From an uncultured Halieaceae bacterium (GTDB lineage Bacteria; Pseudomonadota; Gammaproteobacteria; Pseudomonadales; Halieaceae), in NCBI GenBank assembly GCA_938045215.1, contig CALINF010000079.1, forward strand, positions 1 through 6,872: DNA of 6,872 nt, read 5' to 3'. Made by a program: the position numbers and the translations under genes. Below, piece after piece: positions 1 through 5,465 of the stretch; positions within the stretch are counted from its first letter, which is position 1; each line of letters starts with the position of its first letter. Under the pieces are notes generated by a model, which was given only the letters and a program-made list of their open reading frames with translations, did not search any database and had not been told where the DNA came from.

Positions 1-1184
1 ACATCGGCGGACTGCAATGGCATATTCAGGCCGAGCAACTGGGCACTGGGCACGCGGTCATGCAGGCGATGCCGGCTCTGGCGCAGGATAGCCAGGTAGT
101 AGTGCTGTATGGCGATGTGCCCTTGCTACGGATCGAATCATTGCGGAGTTTGATAGAGGCCAGCAGAACCGGTCCAGCCTTGTTGACTGCGAAATTGGCA
201 GACCCTTCTGGTTATGGGCGCATACTGCGCTCGGAAACTGGTGAATTGCTAGGTGTGGTGGAGGATAAGGACGCATCAACGGAGCAGCGGGCTATCGCTG
301 AGATCAATACTGGCGTGCTGGCATCGCCCGCCTCAGACCTGAAACACTACTTACCCAAGGTGAACAACGACAACAGCCAGAGTGAATATTACTTACCCGA
401 TATTCTGCCCTTGGTATTAAAGGCGGGTAAATCCATTACCAGCAGTCTGGTGACGGATGAGATGGATGTGCTGGGAGTGAACGATCGTGTTCAACTGCAC
501 GCGGTGGAGCGAGAATACCAACTGCGAGCAGCGCAGGCCCTGATGCGAGAGGGCGTCACCCTGGCTGATGCCGGACGGTTTGACGTTCGCGGAAACCTGC
601 GCTGTGGAAAGAATGTGTTTATCGACGTCAATGTTGTTTTTACGGGTGATGTTGTACTGGGAGACGATGTCCGCGTTGGTCCCAACTGCGTGATAACCGA
701 TACGAGCATTGGACCTGACTGCAGCATTCATGCGTTCTCGCATCTCGAAGGCGCGAAAGTGGAGCAAGGCGCTTCAGTGGGTCCTTATGCACGCCTGCGT
801 CCAGGTACCGAGCTGTCAGCAGGGGCGCGGATTGGCAACTTTGTTGAAACCAAGAAAGCCCGTATTGGTGCTGGCAGTAAAGTGAATCACTTGTCGTATG
901 TGGGCGATTGCCAGATGGGCGATGGTGTGAACGTGGGCGCCGGCACGATCACCTGCAACTACGATGGCGTGAACAAGCACCTTACTCGCATCGATGATGG
1001 CGTGTTTGTAGGCTCCAATTCCACGCTGGTGGCACCATTAACGATTGAAAAGGACGGCTTTGTCGCCGCAGGATCTACCGTCACCAAGACCGTGAGCGCC
1101 GGCGATCTGGCCGTGAGTCGTGCCAAGCAACGCAATATTGAGGGCTGGAATAGGCCGCAGAAACAATCAGAAGGAGAAGGTTGA
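1..1184 (+). CDS. glmU: GlmU, bifunctional UDP-GlcNAc pyrophosphorylase / GlcN-1-P acetyltransferase (5' end missing)
   Basis: GlmU is a cytoplasmic enzyme that acetylates glucosamine-1-phosphate with acetyl-CoA and then couples the product to UTP, giving UDP-GlcNAc for peptidoglycan and LPS. The first complete codon is at 3-5, and 393 residues are visible, matching E. coli GlmU from about residue 68 to the end. The N-terminal nucleotide-binding loop lies outside the window. Still present in the uridyltransferase domain are QAEQLGTGHA, YGDVPL (its Asp corresponds to E. coli D105), GYGRI, EINTG and LGVNDR. The C-terminal half is a left-handed beta-helix of hexapeptide repeats with the acetyltransferase signatures RLRPG, GNFVE, a conserved His in NHLSYVGD (E. 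coli H363 equivalent) and GAGTITCNYDG. The ATG at 60 is internal and is not the start, because homology continues upstream of it. The stop at 1182-1184 lies one base before glmS. The identity is essentially certain. Confidence 0.98.
   Translation, partial: IGGLQWHIQAEQLGTGHAVMQAMPALAQDSQVVVLYGDVPLLRIESLRSLIEASRTGPALLTAKLADPSGYGRILRSETGELLGVVEDKDASTEQRAIAEINTGVLASPASDLKHYLPKVNNDNSQSEYYLPDILPLVLKAGKSITSSLVTDEMDVLGVNDRVQLHAVEREYQLRAAQALMREGVTLADAGRFDVRGNLRCGKNVFIDVNVVFTGDVVLGDDVRVGPNCVITDTSIGPDCSIHAFSHLEGAKVEQGASVGPYARLRPGTELSAGARIGNFVETKKARIGAGSKVNHLSYVGDCQMGDGVNVGAGTITCNYDGVNKHLTRIDDGVFVGSNSTLVAPLTIEKDGFVAAGSTVTKTVSAGDLAVSRAKQRNIEGWNRPQKQSEGEG
1171..1176 (+). promoter_or_regulatory. Ribosome binding site fixing the glmS GTG start
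   Basis: AAGGAG lies inside the last codons of glmU, nine bases before the GTG at 1186. A strong Shine-Dalgarno at normal spacing supports this GTG rather than the in-frame ATG at 1120, which sits deep in glmU. Confidence 0.8.
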
Positions 1185-1185
1185 G

Positions 1186-3015
1186 GTGTGTGGAATAGTA
1201 GCTGCCACGGCCAGGCGAGAGGTATCGGAAATTTTACTGGAGGGGCTACGCCGCCTGGAATATCGCGGCTATGATTCCGCGGGTATGGCGCTGATCGATA
1301 ACGAACACCACCTGCAGATGCATAAGCAGCAGGGCAAAGTGGCTGTGTTGGAACAGTCTCAATCCATGCAACCCATCCTTGGGTGTGTCGGTATTGCTCA
1401 CACGCGATGGGCGACGCATGGAGAGCCATCTGCTGCAAATGCCCATCCGCATATATCGTCACAGCGGGTAGCACTGGTTCACAACGGCATCATTGAGAAT
1501 CATGTGCAGTTAAGGAAGGAGCTAAAGGCAGAGGGCTTTGAGTTTACTTCGGCTACCGATACAGAGGTTGTTGTGCATTTACTTGGCCAACAACTTAACG
1601 CCGGACATAGCTTACTCCATGCGATGCAGGCCACTGTTAAACGGCTGGAGGGTGCTTATGCACTCGCTGCGATTGATATAAAACATCCGGAAGAGGTCGT
1701 GGCGGCTCGCGAAGGCAGCCCCTTGGTAGTTGGCGTTGGTATAGGCGAGAATTTTCTGGCGTCAGATCAGATGGCGCTGCGTCAGGTGACTGACCGCTTT
1801 ATCTATCTGGAGGAGGGTGATGTTGTACAGGCTACCCCCACGCACCTGTCAATTTTTGCACGCAATGGCGAACCTGTCACTCGAGCGCAGACAATGATAT
1901 CCGCAGCCGTTGAAGTGGCCGATCGCGGTGAGTTTGAGCACTTCATGCTCAAGGAGATCTATGAGCAGCCCAGTGCGCTGTCAGCCACGTTGGGAGCAGT
2001 AGCCGATGGTCCGTTGATAGACGAGCAGTTTGGCGCAGAGGCCGCGGCGCTTTTTGACCAGGTCGAGACGGTACAGATTGTGGCCTGCGGTACCAGTTTT
2101 CATGCAGGACTGGTGGCTCGCTATTGGCTGGAAGATATCGCGGGCATTCCCTGTGATGTAGAAGTGGCGTCTGAATTTCGCTATCGCAAGCGGAAACAGC
2201 ATGCCAACACCTTACTCGTTACGGTGTCACAATCTGGAGAAACCGCCGATACACTGGCGGCCCTGCGCAATGCAACTGAGCCGCAGTTCCTGGGTAGTCT
2301 GGTGATCTCAAACGTCGACAACAGCTCCCTGGTTCGCGAGAGCGATCTGGTTTTCTTAACCCGTGCCGGCGCTGAGATCGGAGTTGCCTCCACCAAGGCG
2401 TTCACTACCCAGCTGGTTGCATTTTTACTGCTGACAGTCGCGCTGGGGCGCAGACACGGGCTCGATGAAAAGATCGAACAGCAGTTGCTGGATGAGTTGC
2501 GCGAACTCCCGCGCTGGGTTGATCAGGTGCTGCAACTCGATCGCGACATTCAGCGTATGTCGGAAGCGTTTATCCAGAAACATCACGCGCTGTTTCTTGG
2601 TAGGGGTGTGCACTACCCCATCGCGATGGAAGGCGCTCTAAAGCTCAAGGAGATCTCCTATATTCACGCCGAGGCCTATCCTGCTGGTGAATTGAAGCAC
2701 GGCCCGCTGGCGCTTGTAGATGCCGACATGCCCGTTGTGGCAGTCGCCCCTAATGACGACTTGCTCGAGAAGTTGAAATCCAATCTGGAAGAGGTGCGAT
2801 CCCGCGGTGGAGAGCTGTACGTATTTGCCGACAACGTCGATGGGTTTCAAGATGAGCAACAAGTACATGTCCTGCCAATGCCGCACTGCCCGGAACGTCT
2901 GAAGCCTGTCCTTTACACGGTTGCCCTGCAATTACTTTCGTATCATGTTGCTCTGCAAAAAGGCACCGATGTGGACAAGCCCCGCAACCTGGCTAAGTCA
3001 GTCACCGTTGAATAG
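1186..3015 (+). CDS. glmS: GlmS, glutamine--fructose-6-phosphate aminotransferase (isomerizing)
   Basis: GlmS converts fructose-6-phosphate and glutamine to glucosamine-6-phosphate and glutamate, the committed step of amino-sugar synthesis, in the cytoplasm. The start is GTG, giving 609 residues, the same length as E. coli GlmS. It places Cys at position 2, where removal of Met exposes the N-terminal nucleophile of the class II glutaminase. That domain (about 2-240) shows HTRWATHGEP (R74), VHNGIIENH (N100, G101) and ATDTEV (D125). Two SIS sugar-isomerase domains follow: CGTSFHAGL (301-309), VSQSGETADT (347-356) and ASTKAFTTQL (401-410), then EGALKLKE (E489), GELKHGP (H505) and the C-terminal KPRNLAKSVTVE with the fructose-6-P-binding K604. 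All catalytic residues seen are intact. One base separates it from glmU, so the two are co-transcribed and probably translationally coupled. That gap leaves no room for a glmS ribozyme. A longer version starting at the ATG at 1120 would bury the catalytic Cys and is rejected. Confidence 0.98.
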   Translation: MCGIVAATARREVSEILLEGLRRLEYRGYDSAGMALIDNEHHLQMHKQQGKVAVLEQSQSMQPILGCVGIAHTRWATHGEPSAANAHPHISSQRVALVHNGIIENHVQLRKELKAEGFEFTSATDTEVVVHLLGQQLNAGHSLLHAMQATVKRLEGAYALAAIDIKHPEEVVAAREGSPLVVGVGIGENFLASDQMALRQVTDRFIYLEEGDVVQATPTHLSIFARNGEPVTRAQTMISAAVEVADRGEFEHFMLKEIYEQPSALSATLGAVADGPLIDEQFGAEAAALFDQVETVQIVACGTSFHAGLVARYWLEDIAGIPCDVEVASEFRYRKRKQHANTLLVTVSQSGETADTLAALRNATEPQFLGSLVISNVDNSSLVRESDLVFLTRAGAEIGVASTKAFTTQLVAFLLLTVALGRRHGLDEKIEQQLLDELRELPRWVDQVLQLDRDIQRMSEAFIQKHHALFLGRGVHYPIAMEGALKLKEISYIHAEAYPAGELKHGPLALVDADMPVVAVAPNDDLLEKLKSNLEEVRSRGGELYVFADNVDGFQDEQQVHVLPMPHCPERLKPVLYTVALQLLSYHVALQKGTDVDKPRNLAKSVTVE

Positions 3016-3017
3016 CG

Positions 3018-3040
3018 GCGCCAGCCGTCTGAACTGGTGT
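3018..3040 (+). terminator. Weak hairpin just after glmS (possible terminator)
   Basis: CCAG (3021-3024) can pair with CTGG (3034-3037) around a nine-base loop. The stem extends outward by three pairs, two of them G-T. No T-run follows, so this is not a classical intrinsic terminator. It may only stabilise the 3' end of the glmUS transcript. Confidence 0.2.
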
Positions 3041-3079
3041 GTACGGGCCGCGAGGATGCTCAAGCTGTGAGGCGTGTAC

Positions 3080-3085
3080 TATACT
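3080..3085 (+). promoter_or_regulatory. Candidate -10 element for the gene at 3127
   Basis: TATACT matches the sigma-70 -10 consensus at five of six positions and would place the transcript start near 3092, about 35 bases before the start codon. The best -35 at 17-base spacing, TGCTCA at 3057-3062, matches only three of six, so the promoter call is tentative. It implies that the gene can be expressed apart from glmUS. Confidence 0.4.
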
Positions 3086-3126
3086 TCCCGTGATGTGCTT
3101 CAATTTCAATAAACGAGGAAAGCTGG

Positions 3127-3603
3127 ATGATTACTATGCTGCGCGCCAATACAGTGCTCAAGGCCATTCTGGTCACCGCCATCTGCAGTTTTAGTCCGTC
3201 ACTGCTGGCGGAGGCAACTGAGCAGAAAGTCTGGATCAAGGCGGTAGATAATGGCTCTCAATGCGAGGTATCGGCCTATTTCAAAGGGGACAAGGACAAC
3301 TGCAAAAATAAGAAGGCGAATGGTCGGGAAGATTGTTCCAAGGATGAGGGCTGTGTCTGCACCCGTCAGGAGAAACACATTACCTGGCAGATGGATGGCA
3401 AGGAATCTTTCACCATAGAGTTTGATGAGGGAGACACCAACCCATTCATTACGAAAGGCGAGAGCGACTGCAATTTCAAGAGCAACAAGAAAGGCAAGCT
3501 ACGCTGCCGTGTGAAAACCAAGAATTTGCCCAAGGGCCTCTACAGCTACAATGTTGCGGTGCCGCATTGTGAGACGACAACACTACAAATCAAGATCTAT
3601 TGA
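3127..3603 (+). CDS. Secreted cysteine-rich protein of unknown function
   Basis: I do not recognise this 158-residue protein. A signal peptide is clear: basic start (R6, K12), hydrophobic core 13-27, and probable cleavage near LLA-EA (28/29 or 30/31), so it should act in the periplasm or outside the cell. The mature part is polar and lysine-rich and has eight cysteines (46, 59, 70, 76, 78, 115, 127, 148), enough for four disulfides. The segment 46-78 is a dense cluster ending in CVC. The second half alternates like beta-strands (HITWQMDG, FTIEF, LRCRVK, LYSYNVAV, LQIKIY), which suggests a beta-sandwich, perhaps cupredoxin-like. No His/Cys/His/Met copper site is evident, so this fold is inference. 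The ATG at 3127 follows GAGGAA (3115-3120) at six bases; the ATG at 3136 is a less well placed alternative. It is convergent with the gene at 3686-4057. That it is a real coding gene is well supported by the signal peptide and RBS. Confidence 0.85.
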   Translation: MITMLRANTVLKAILVTAICSFSPSLLAEATEQKVWIKAVDNGSQCEVSAYFKGDKDNCKNKKANGREDCSKDEGCVCTRQEKHITWQMDGKESFTIEFDEGDTNPFITKGESDCNFKSNKKGKLRCRVKTKNLPKGLYSYNVAVPHCETTTLQIKIY

Positions 3604-3633
3604 TAGAGGCTGAAGTAGCTGGGTGACTACAGA

Positions 3634-3675
3634 CAGCAGGACCGTATCGCCCCAATAGGCGATGCAGCCCTGCTG
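3634..3675. terminator. Nested hairpin between convergent genes (possible bidirectional terminator)
   Basis: CAGCAGG (3634-3640) pairs with CCTGCTG (3669-3675). Inside it, ATCGCC (3646-3651) pairs with GGCGAT (3658-3663) around a six-base loop, leaving a symmetric 5x5 internal loop. It lies between the stops at 3603 and 3686, where both converging transcripts would end, and so could fold in either RNA. There is no T-run on either side, so intrinsic termination is not shown. Confidence 0.35.
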
Positions 3676-3685
3676 GACGACACGA

Positions 3686-4057
3686 TTACTCGGCGTTTGC
3701 AGCCTTGTATTCGCGAATCTCCGTGTTGAACTGTCCAGCCACTTCTTCTTCTACAGACACGGCAGCATTATAGGTTTCCACCAGTTTGGCATAGGCCTCA
3801 TTGGCGGCTGCCTTGTCATCATCGCTGGCCTCTTTGGCCGCGGCCTCCGCCGCATTCATCGCGTTTTCTACGCAAGACATATAGTCGATATTGGCTGCCT
3901 GAAATGCCTTAACCGCTTTTTGGCCGGCGAGCATGTCCTCCATTGTGGAGCTAGCGCCATCTGGCATGGTTGGCGCTTCGGGCATATCGCAGTCCAGTGC
4001 CAGGGCGGGAGTGGCAACCAATGTTAGCGCCAACAGTGTGGATTTTATTGTTTTCAT
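3686..4057 (-). CDS. Small periplasmic helical protein with two cysteines, function unknown
   Basis: This 123-residue protein has a signal peptide: MKTIK start, hydrophobic core 8-19, probable cleavage ALA/LD at 20/21. The mature part begins with a short Pro-rich segment, CDMPEAPTMPDG, and is then almost wholly predicted alpha-helix, rich in Ala and Glu (about 38-120). Two cysteines, C23 and C62, the latter in the helix motif NIDYMSC, could form one disulfide linking the N-terminal arm to the first helix. C23 is not in a lipobox, so it is not a lipoprotein. The pattern Cys, Pro-rich PDG, then Tyr-x-x-Cys reminds me of small uncharacterised proteobacterial exported proteins, but I cannot name a family. 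The ATG at 4057 is preferred over the upstream in-frame ATG at 4090 because it begins a proper signal peptide and follows the purine run AGAGAGAG at five bases. It lies downstream of the SPOR gene on the same strand, with a 75-base gap and its own candidate promoter. Confidence 0.85.
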   Translation of the reverse strand: MKTIKSTLLALTLVATPALALDCDMPEAPTMPDGASSTMEDMLAGQKAVKAFQAANIDYMSCVENAMNAAEAAAKEASDDDKAAANEAYAKLVETYNAAVSVEEEVAGQFNTEIREYKAANAE

Positions 4058-4086
4058 ATGAGCTCTCTCTGCATGGTAAATGCGCA

Positions 4087-4115
4087 ACATTAGCAGGACA
4101 TCGCGAGGCTGCCAA
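4087..4115 (-). promoter_or_regulatory. Candidate sigma-70 promoter for the small exported protein
   Basis: On the minus strand, TTGGCA (4115-4110, five of six to the -35 consensus) is followed at 17 bases by TAATGT (4092-4087, three of six), which is preceded by an extended -10 TGC (4095-4093). Transcription would begin near 4080, about 23 bases before the ATG at 4057. The spacing and extended -10 make it plausible despite the weak hexamer. Confidence 0.4.
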
Positions 4116-4131
4116 GCCGTTCAAGCACGGC
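4116..4131 (-). terminator. Small stem-loop after the SPOR gene
   Basis: GCCGT (4116-4120) and ACGGC (4127-4131) form a five-pair stem with a six-base loop directly after the stop codon of the SPOR gene. No T-run follows on the minus strand, so it is weak and readthrough into the small gene at 4057 is likely. Confidence 0.2.
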
Positions 4132-4132
4132 G

Positions 4133-5311
4133 TTATTGCTGACCAACCCAGAGTTTCGACAAGCCGTGTGCACGTTCCAGCTGTGCCGCGATACGTTGCG
4201 CATCAGCTTTACTCTCCAGCCCAATGATCCGTACGCGATAAACTGAAGTACCCGAACTATCCGCAGCGGCTACGATGACGGTGCCACTGTCGGGTTTGAG
4301 CCGCTCGGCCCATTCCTGCGCCTTGGCACGCTGACTGTAAGATCCAAAGTTCACAAACCAGCCATCGGCGCCGCCACTGGTGGCAGTATTCGTCGGTGTC
4401 GGTGTCGGTGTTGGCGACGCAGTGCTACTGCTTGAAGGTGTCGATGGACGAACCGGCTGCGGACGTGTTTCTGCCGCGACTGATGTGGCTGTCACTGCAG
4501 CATTGCCTTTCTCCAGTTGTAGTTTTAGCGTGTCAACCTGTTCGGAGAGGGTGGTATTTTCACTCGTTAGCGCATCGACCTGAGCCAGCATGCGGGCGTT
4601 TTCAGACTCCAGGCCGCGAGCGCGATCTCTTTCTGCCTGGATGTCTTGCTGCTCAACTGCTGTGGCGAGTCTGGCGCGAAGCTCTGTAAGTTCAGCCTCT
4701 GCTGCAGCACGCTCCTTGATAACGCCATAGCCTCCCGCGGCCAACAACGCCAGTGCCACCAGGGCAACGATAATCAGTCCAATCGGCAGCTTTTGAGGCT
4801 CTTCTGCGTATTCATTGTCGTCATAGTCATAGTCATCATTACCGTCATCGTCATCGATTTCGTCCTCCCATCGCTCATCCTCGGAGTCTGCCTCGGTGTA
4901 CTCGAGCGGTAGCTCTTCCTCTGGCGTGATTGGTTCGGTAACAGTCGTTTCCGGCTCCTCATCCCATGGCGTTCTCTCAGATTGCTCAGCGGGTTGCTCG
5001 TCGAGCTCAGGGGTGGTGTCGTCTGCCCACAGGCCACCGACTGGGTCCTGTGCAGGTGTTGCTTCATCGTCCGCATCGGATAGACCGGCCTCATCCGTAT
5101 ACCCGTCATCGCCGAAGGGCTCGTCATCATAACCCTCAGCCGCGTAGTCGCTGGCAAAGTCTTCGGCCTCGATATCATCGACTTCGAGCTCTGTTTCACT
5201 ATCGAACAGGGAAAAAGACGGCTCTTTCCTGACAGAGTCCCGTTCTAAGTTGGATGGAGTTGCTTGGCCAGTGGAGTCGTTGTCCCGGTCGTCATTATTG
5301 TCGTTGTTCAT
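4133..5311 (-). CDS. SPOR-domain inner-membrane protein, DamX-like architecture
   Basis: This 392-residue protein probably works at the division septum. Its parts in order are a very acidic, probably disordered cytoplasmic region (1-173, by my count 67 Asp/Glu against 6 Lys/Arg); one membrane helix (about 176-198, PIGLIIVALVALALLAAGG); a charged heptad-like coiled coil (about 199-268); a Ser/Thr/Pro linker with PT repeats (about 282-314); and a C-terminal SPOR domain (about 316-389) with WFVNFGSY, VYRVRIIGL and the spaced helices typical of the family. SPOR domains bind glycan strands stripped of stem peptides at division sites. The order matches E. coli DamX (cytoplasmic part, single TM, C-terminal SPOR) more than FtsN, whose cytoplasmic part is short, but orthology is not shown and no gene name is given. 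The start at 5311 has only a distant GGAG (5328-5325, 13 bases away), a weak site. It is divergent from uvrD. Confidence 0.92.
   Translation of the reverse strand: MNNDNNDDRDNDSTGQATPSNLERDSVRKEPSFSLFDSETELEVDDIEAEDFASDYAAEGYDDEPFGDDGYTDEAGLSDADDEATPAQDPVGGLWADDTTPELDEQPAEQSERTPWDEEPETTVTEPITPEEELPLEYTEADSEDERWEDEIDDDDGNDDYDYDDNEYAEEPQKLPIGLIIVALVALALLAAGGYGVIKERAAAEAELTELRARLATAVEQQDIQAERDRARGLESENARMLAQVDALTSENTTLSEQVDTLKLQLEKGNAAVTATSVAAETRPQPVRPSTPSSSSTASPTPTPTPTNTATSGGADGWFVNFGSYSQRAKAQEWAERLKPDSGTVIVAAADSSGTSVYRVRIIGLESKADAQRIAAQLERAHGLSKLWVGQQ
4394..4411. repeat. CGGTGT x3 tandem repeat in the SPOR gene linker
   Basis: Three perfect six-base units on the plus strand correspond to ACACCG on the coding strand and encode the Thr-Pro repeats of the periplasmic linker. 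Unit gain or loss would keep the frame and change the linker by two residues. Confidence 0.7.
4817..4856. repeat. Imperfect trinucleotide tract (GTC/ATC/ATA) encoding a poly-Asp stretch
   Basis: Thirteen consecutive in-frame triplets, mostly GTC, ATC and ATA on the plus strand, encode DDDDGNDDYDYDD in the SPOR protein, just before the membrane helix. The degeneracy (GTC and ATC both read as Asp codons on the coding strand) suggests an old tract kept for its acidic product rather than a recent expansion. Confidence 0.6.
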
Positions 5312-5396
5312 GAGGCGTTTGAGTCTCCATGCGACGGGTTATTCGGGCATGTTAACAGACAAGGAGGAGGGGTGTTTAGTTGATATTGTGCAGGGC

Positions 5397-5413
5397 ACTG
5401 CATATTCCACAGT
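5397..5413. promoter_or_regulatory. LexA-like dyad upstream of uvrD (spacing one base short)
   Basis: ACTG-N9-CAGT forms an AT-rich-centred dyad. The SOS box of gammaproteobacteria is CTGT-N8-ACAG, that is CTG-N10-CAG; here the half-sites are nine bases apart, so it is not a canonical LexA operator. The position, overlapping a possible promoter (TTGATA 5380-5385 with CATATT 5401-5406 at 15 bases), fits an uvrD operator, as E. coli uvrD is LexA-controlled. Confidence 0.25.
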
Positions 5414-5453
5414 CATTTCACCCGGCGACGATGAGTAAGGCGCTGAAGTTCGG

Positions 5454-5459
5454 TAGAAT
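5454..5459 (+). promoter_or_regulatory. Candidate -10 element immediately before uvrD
   Basis: TAGAAT matches the -10 consensus at five of six positions. With the usual six-base gap, transcription would begin at about 5466, the A of the uvrD start codon, which would give a leaderless mRNA. The -35 at 17 bases, ATGAGT (5431-5436), matches only three of six, so this is a candidate only. Confidence 0.35.
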
Positions 5460-5465
5460 AGATCG

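Larger units (their letters stand above)
5312..5465. promoter_or_regulatory. Divergent spacer between the SPOR gene and uvrD
   Basis: This 154-base region must hold the promoters of both divergent genes. It contains the palindrome TGTTAACA (5350-5357), a purine run AAGGAGGAGGGG (5361-5372), a TTGATA -35-like hexamer (5380-5385), a LexA-like dyad (5397-5413) and a TAGAAT -10-like hexamer (5454-5459). I see no convincing promoter for the SPOR gene on the minus strand. Confidence 0.6.

Noticed and set aside
1120..1185. N-terminal extension of glmS from the ATG at 1120
   Set aside because: It overlaps the glmU C-terminus in another frame, lacks homology to GlmS, and would bury the catalytic N-terminal cysteine.
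1130..1190. glmS ribozyme/riboswitch upstream of glmS
   Set aside because: Only one base separates glmU and glmS, and the upstream sequence is glmU coding; the ribozyme is mainly found in Gram-positive bacteria.
959..1474. 171-residue antisense frame across the glmU/glmS junction
   Set aside because: It is fully opposite two well-supported genes, and its low-complexity Pro/Ala-rich product has no recognisable domain.
4896..5132. Serine-rich 78-residue plus-strand frame
   Set aside because: Its poly-Ser composition is the reverse complement of Asp/Glu codons in the acidic tail, so it is a shadow.
4774..5199. 141-residue second frame inside the SPOR gene (same strand)
   Set aside because: Its Met/Thr/Arg/Ser-rich product arises from the GAT/GAC-rich acidic tract read in another frame; the main frame has a membrane helix and SPOR domain.
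5250..5438. 62-residue plus-strand frame spanning the SPOR gene start and spacer (internal ATG at 5349 gives 29 residues)
   Set aside because: It starts inside the SPOR gene, has no ribosome site at either start and no recognisable features; the purine run at 5361 lies inside it and cannot serve it.
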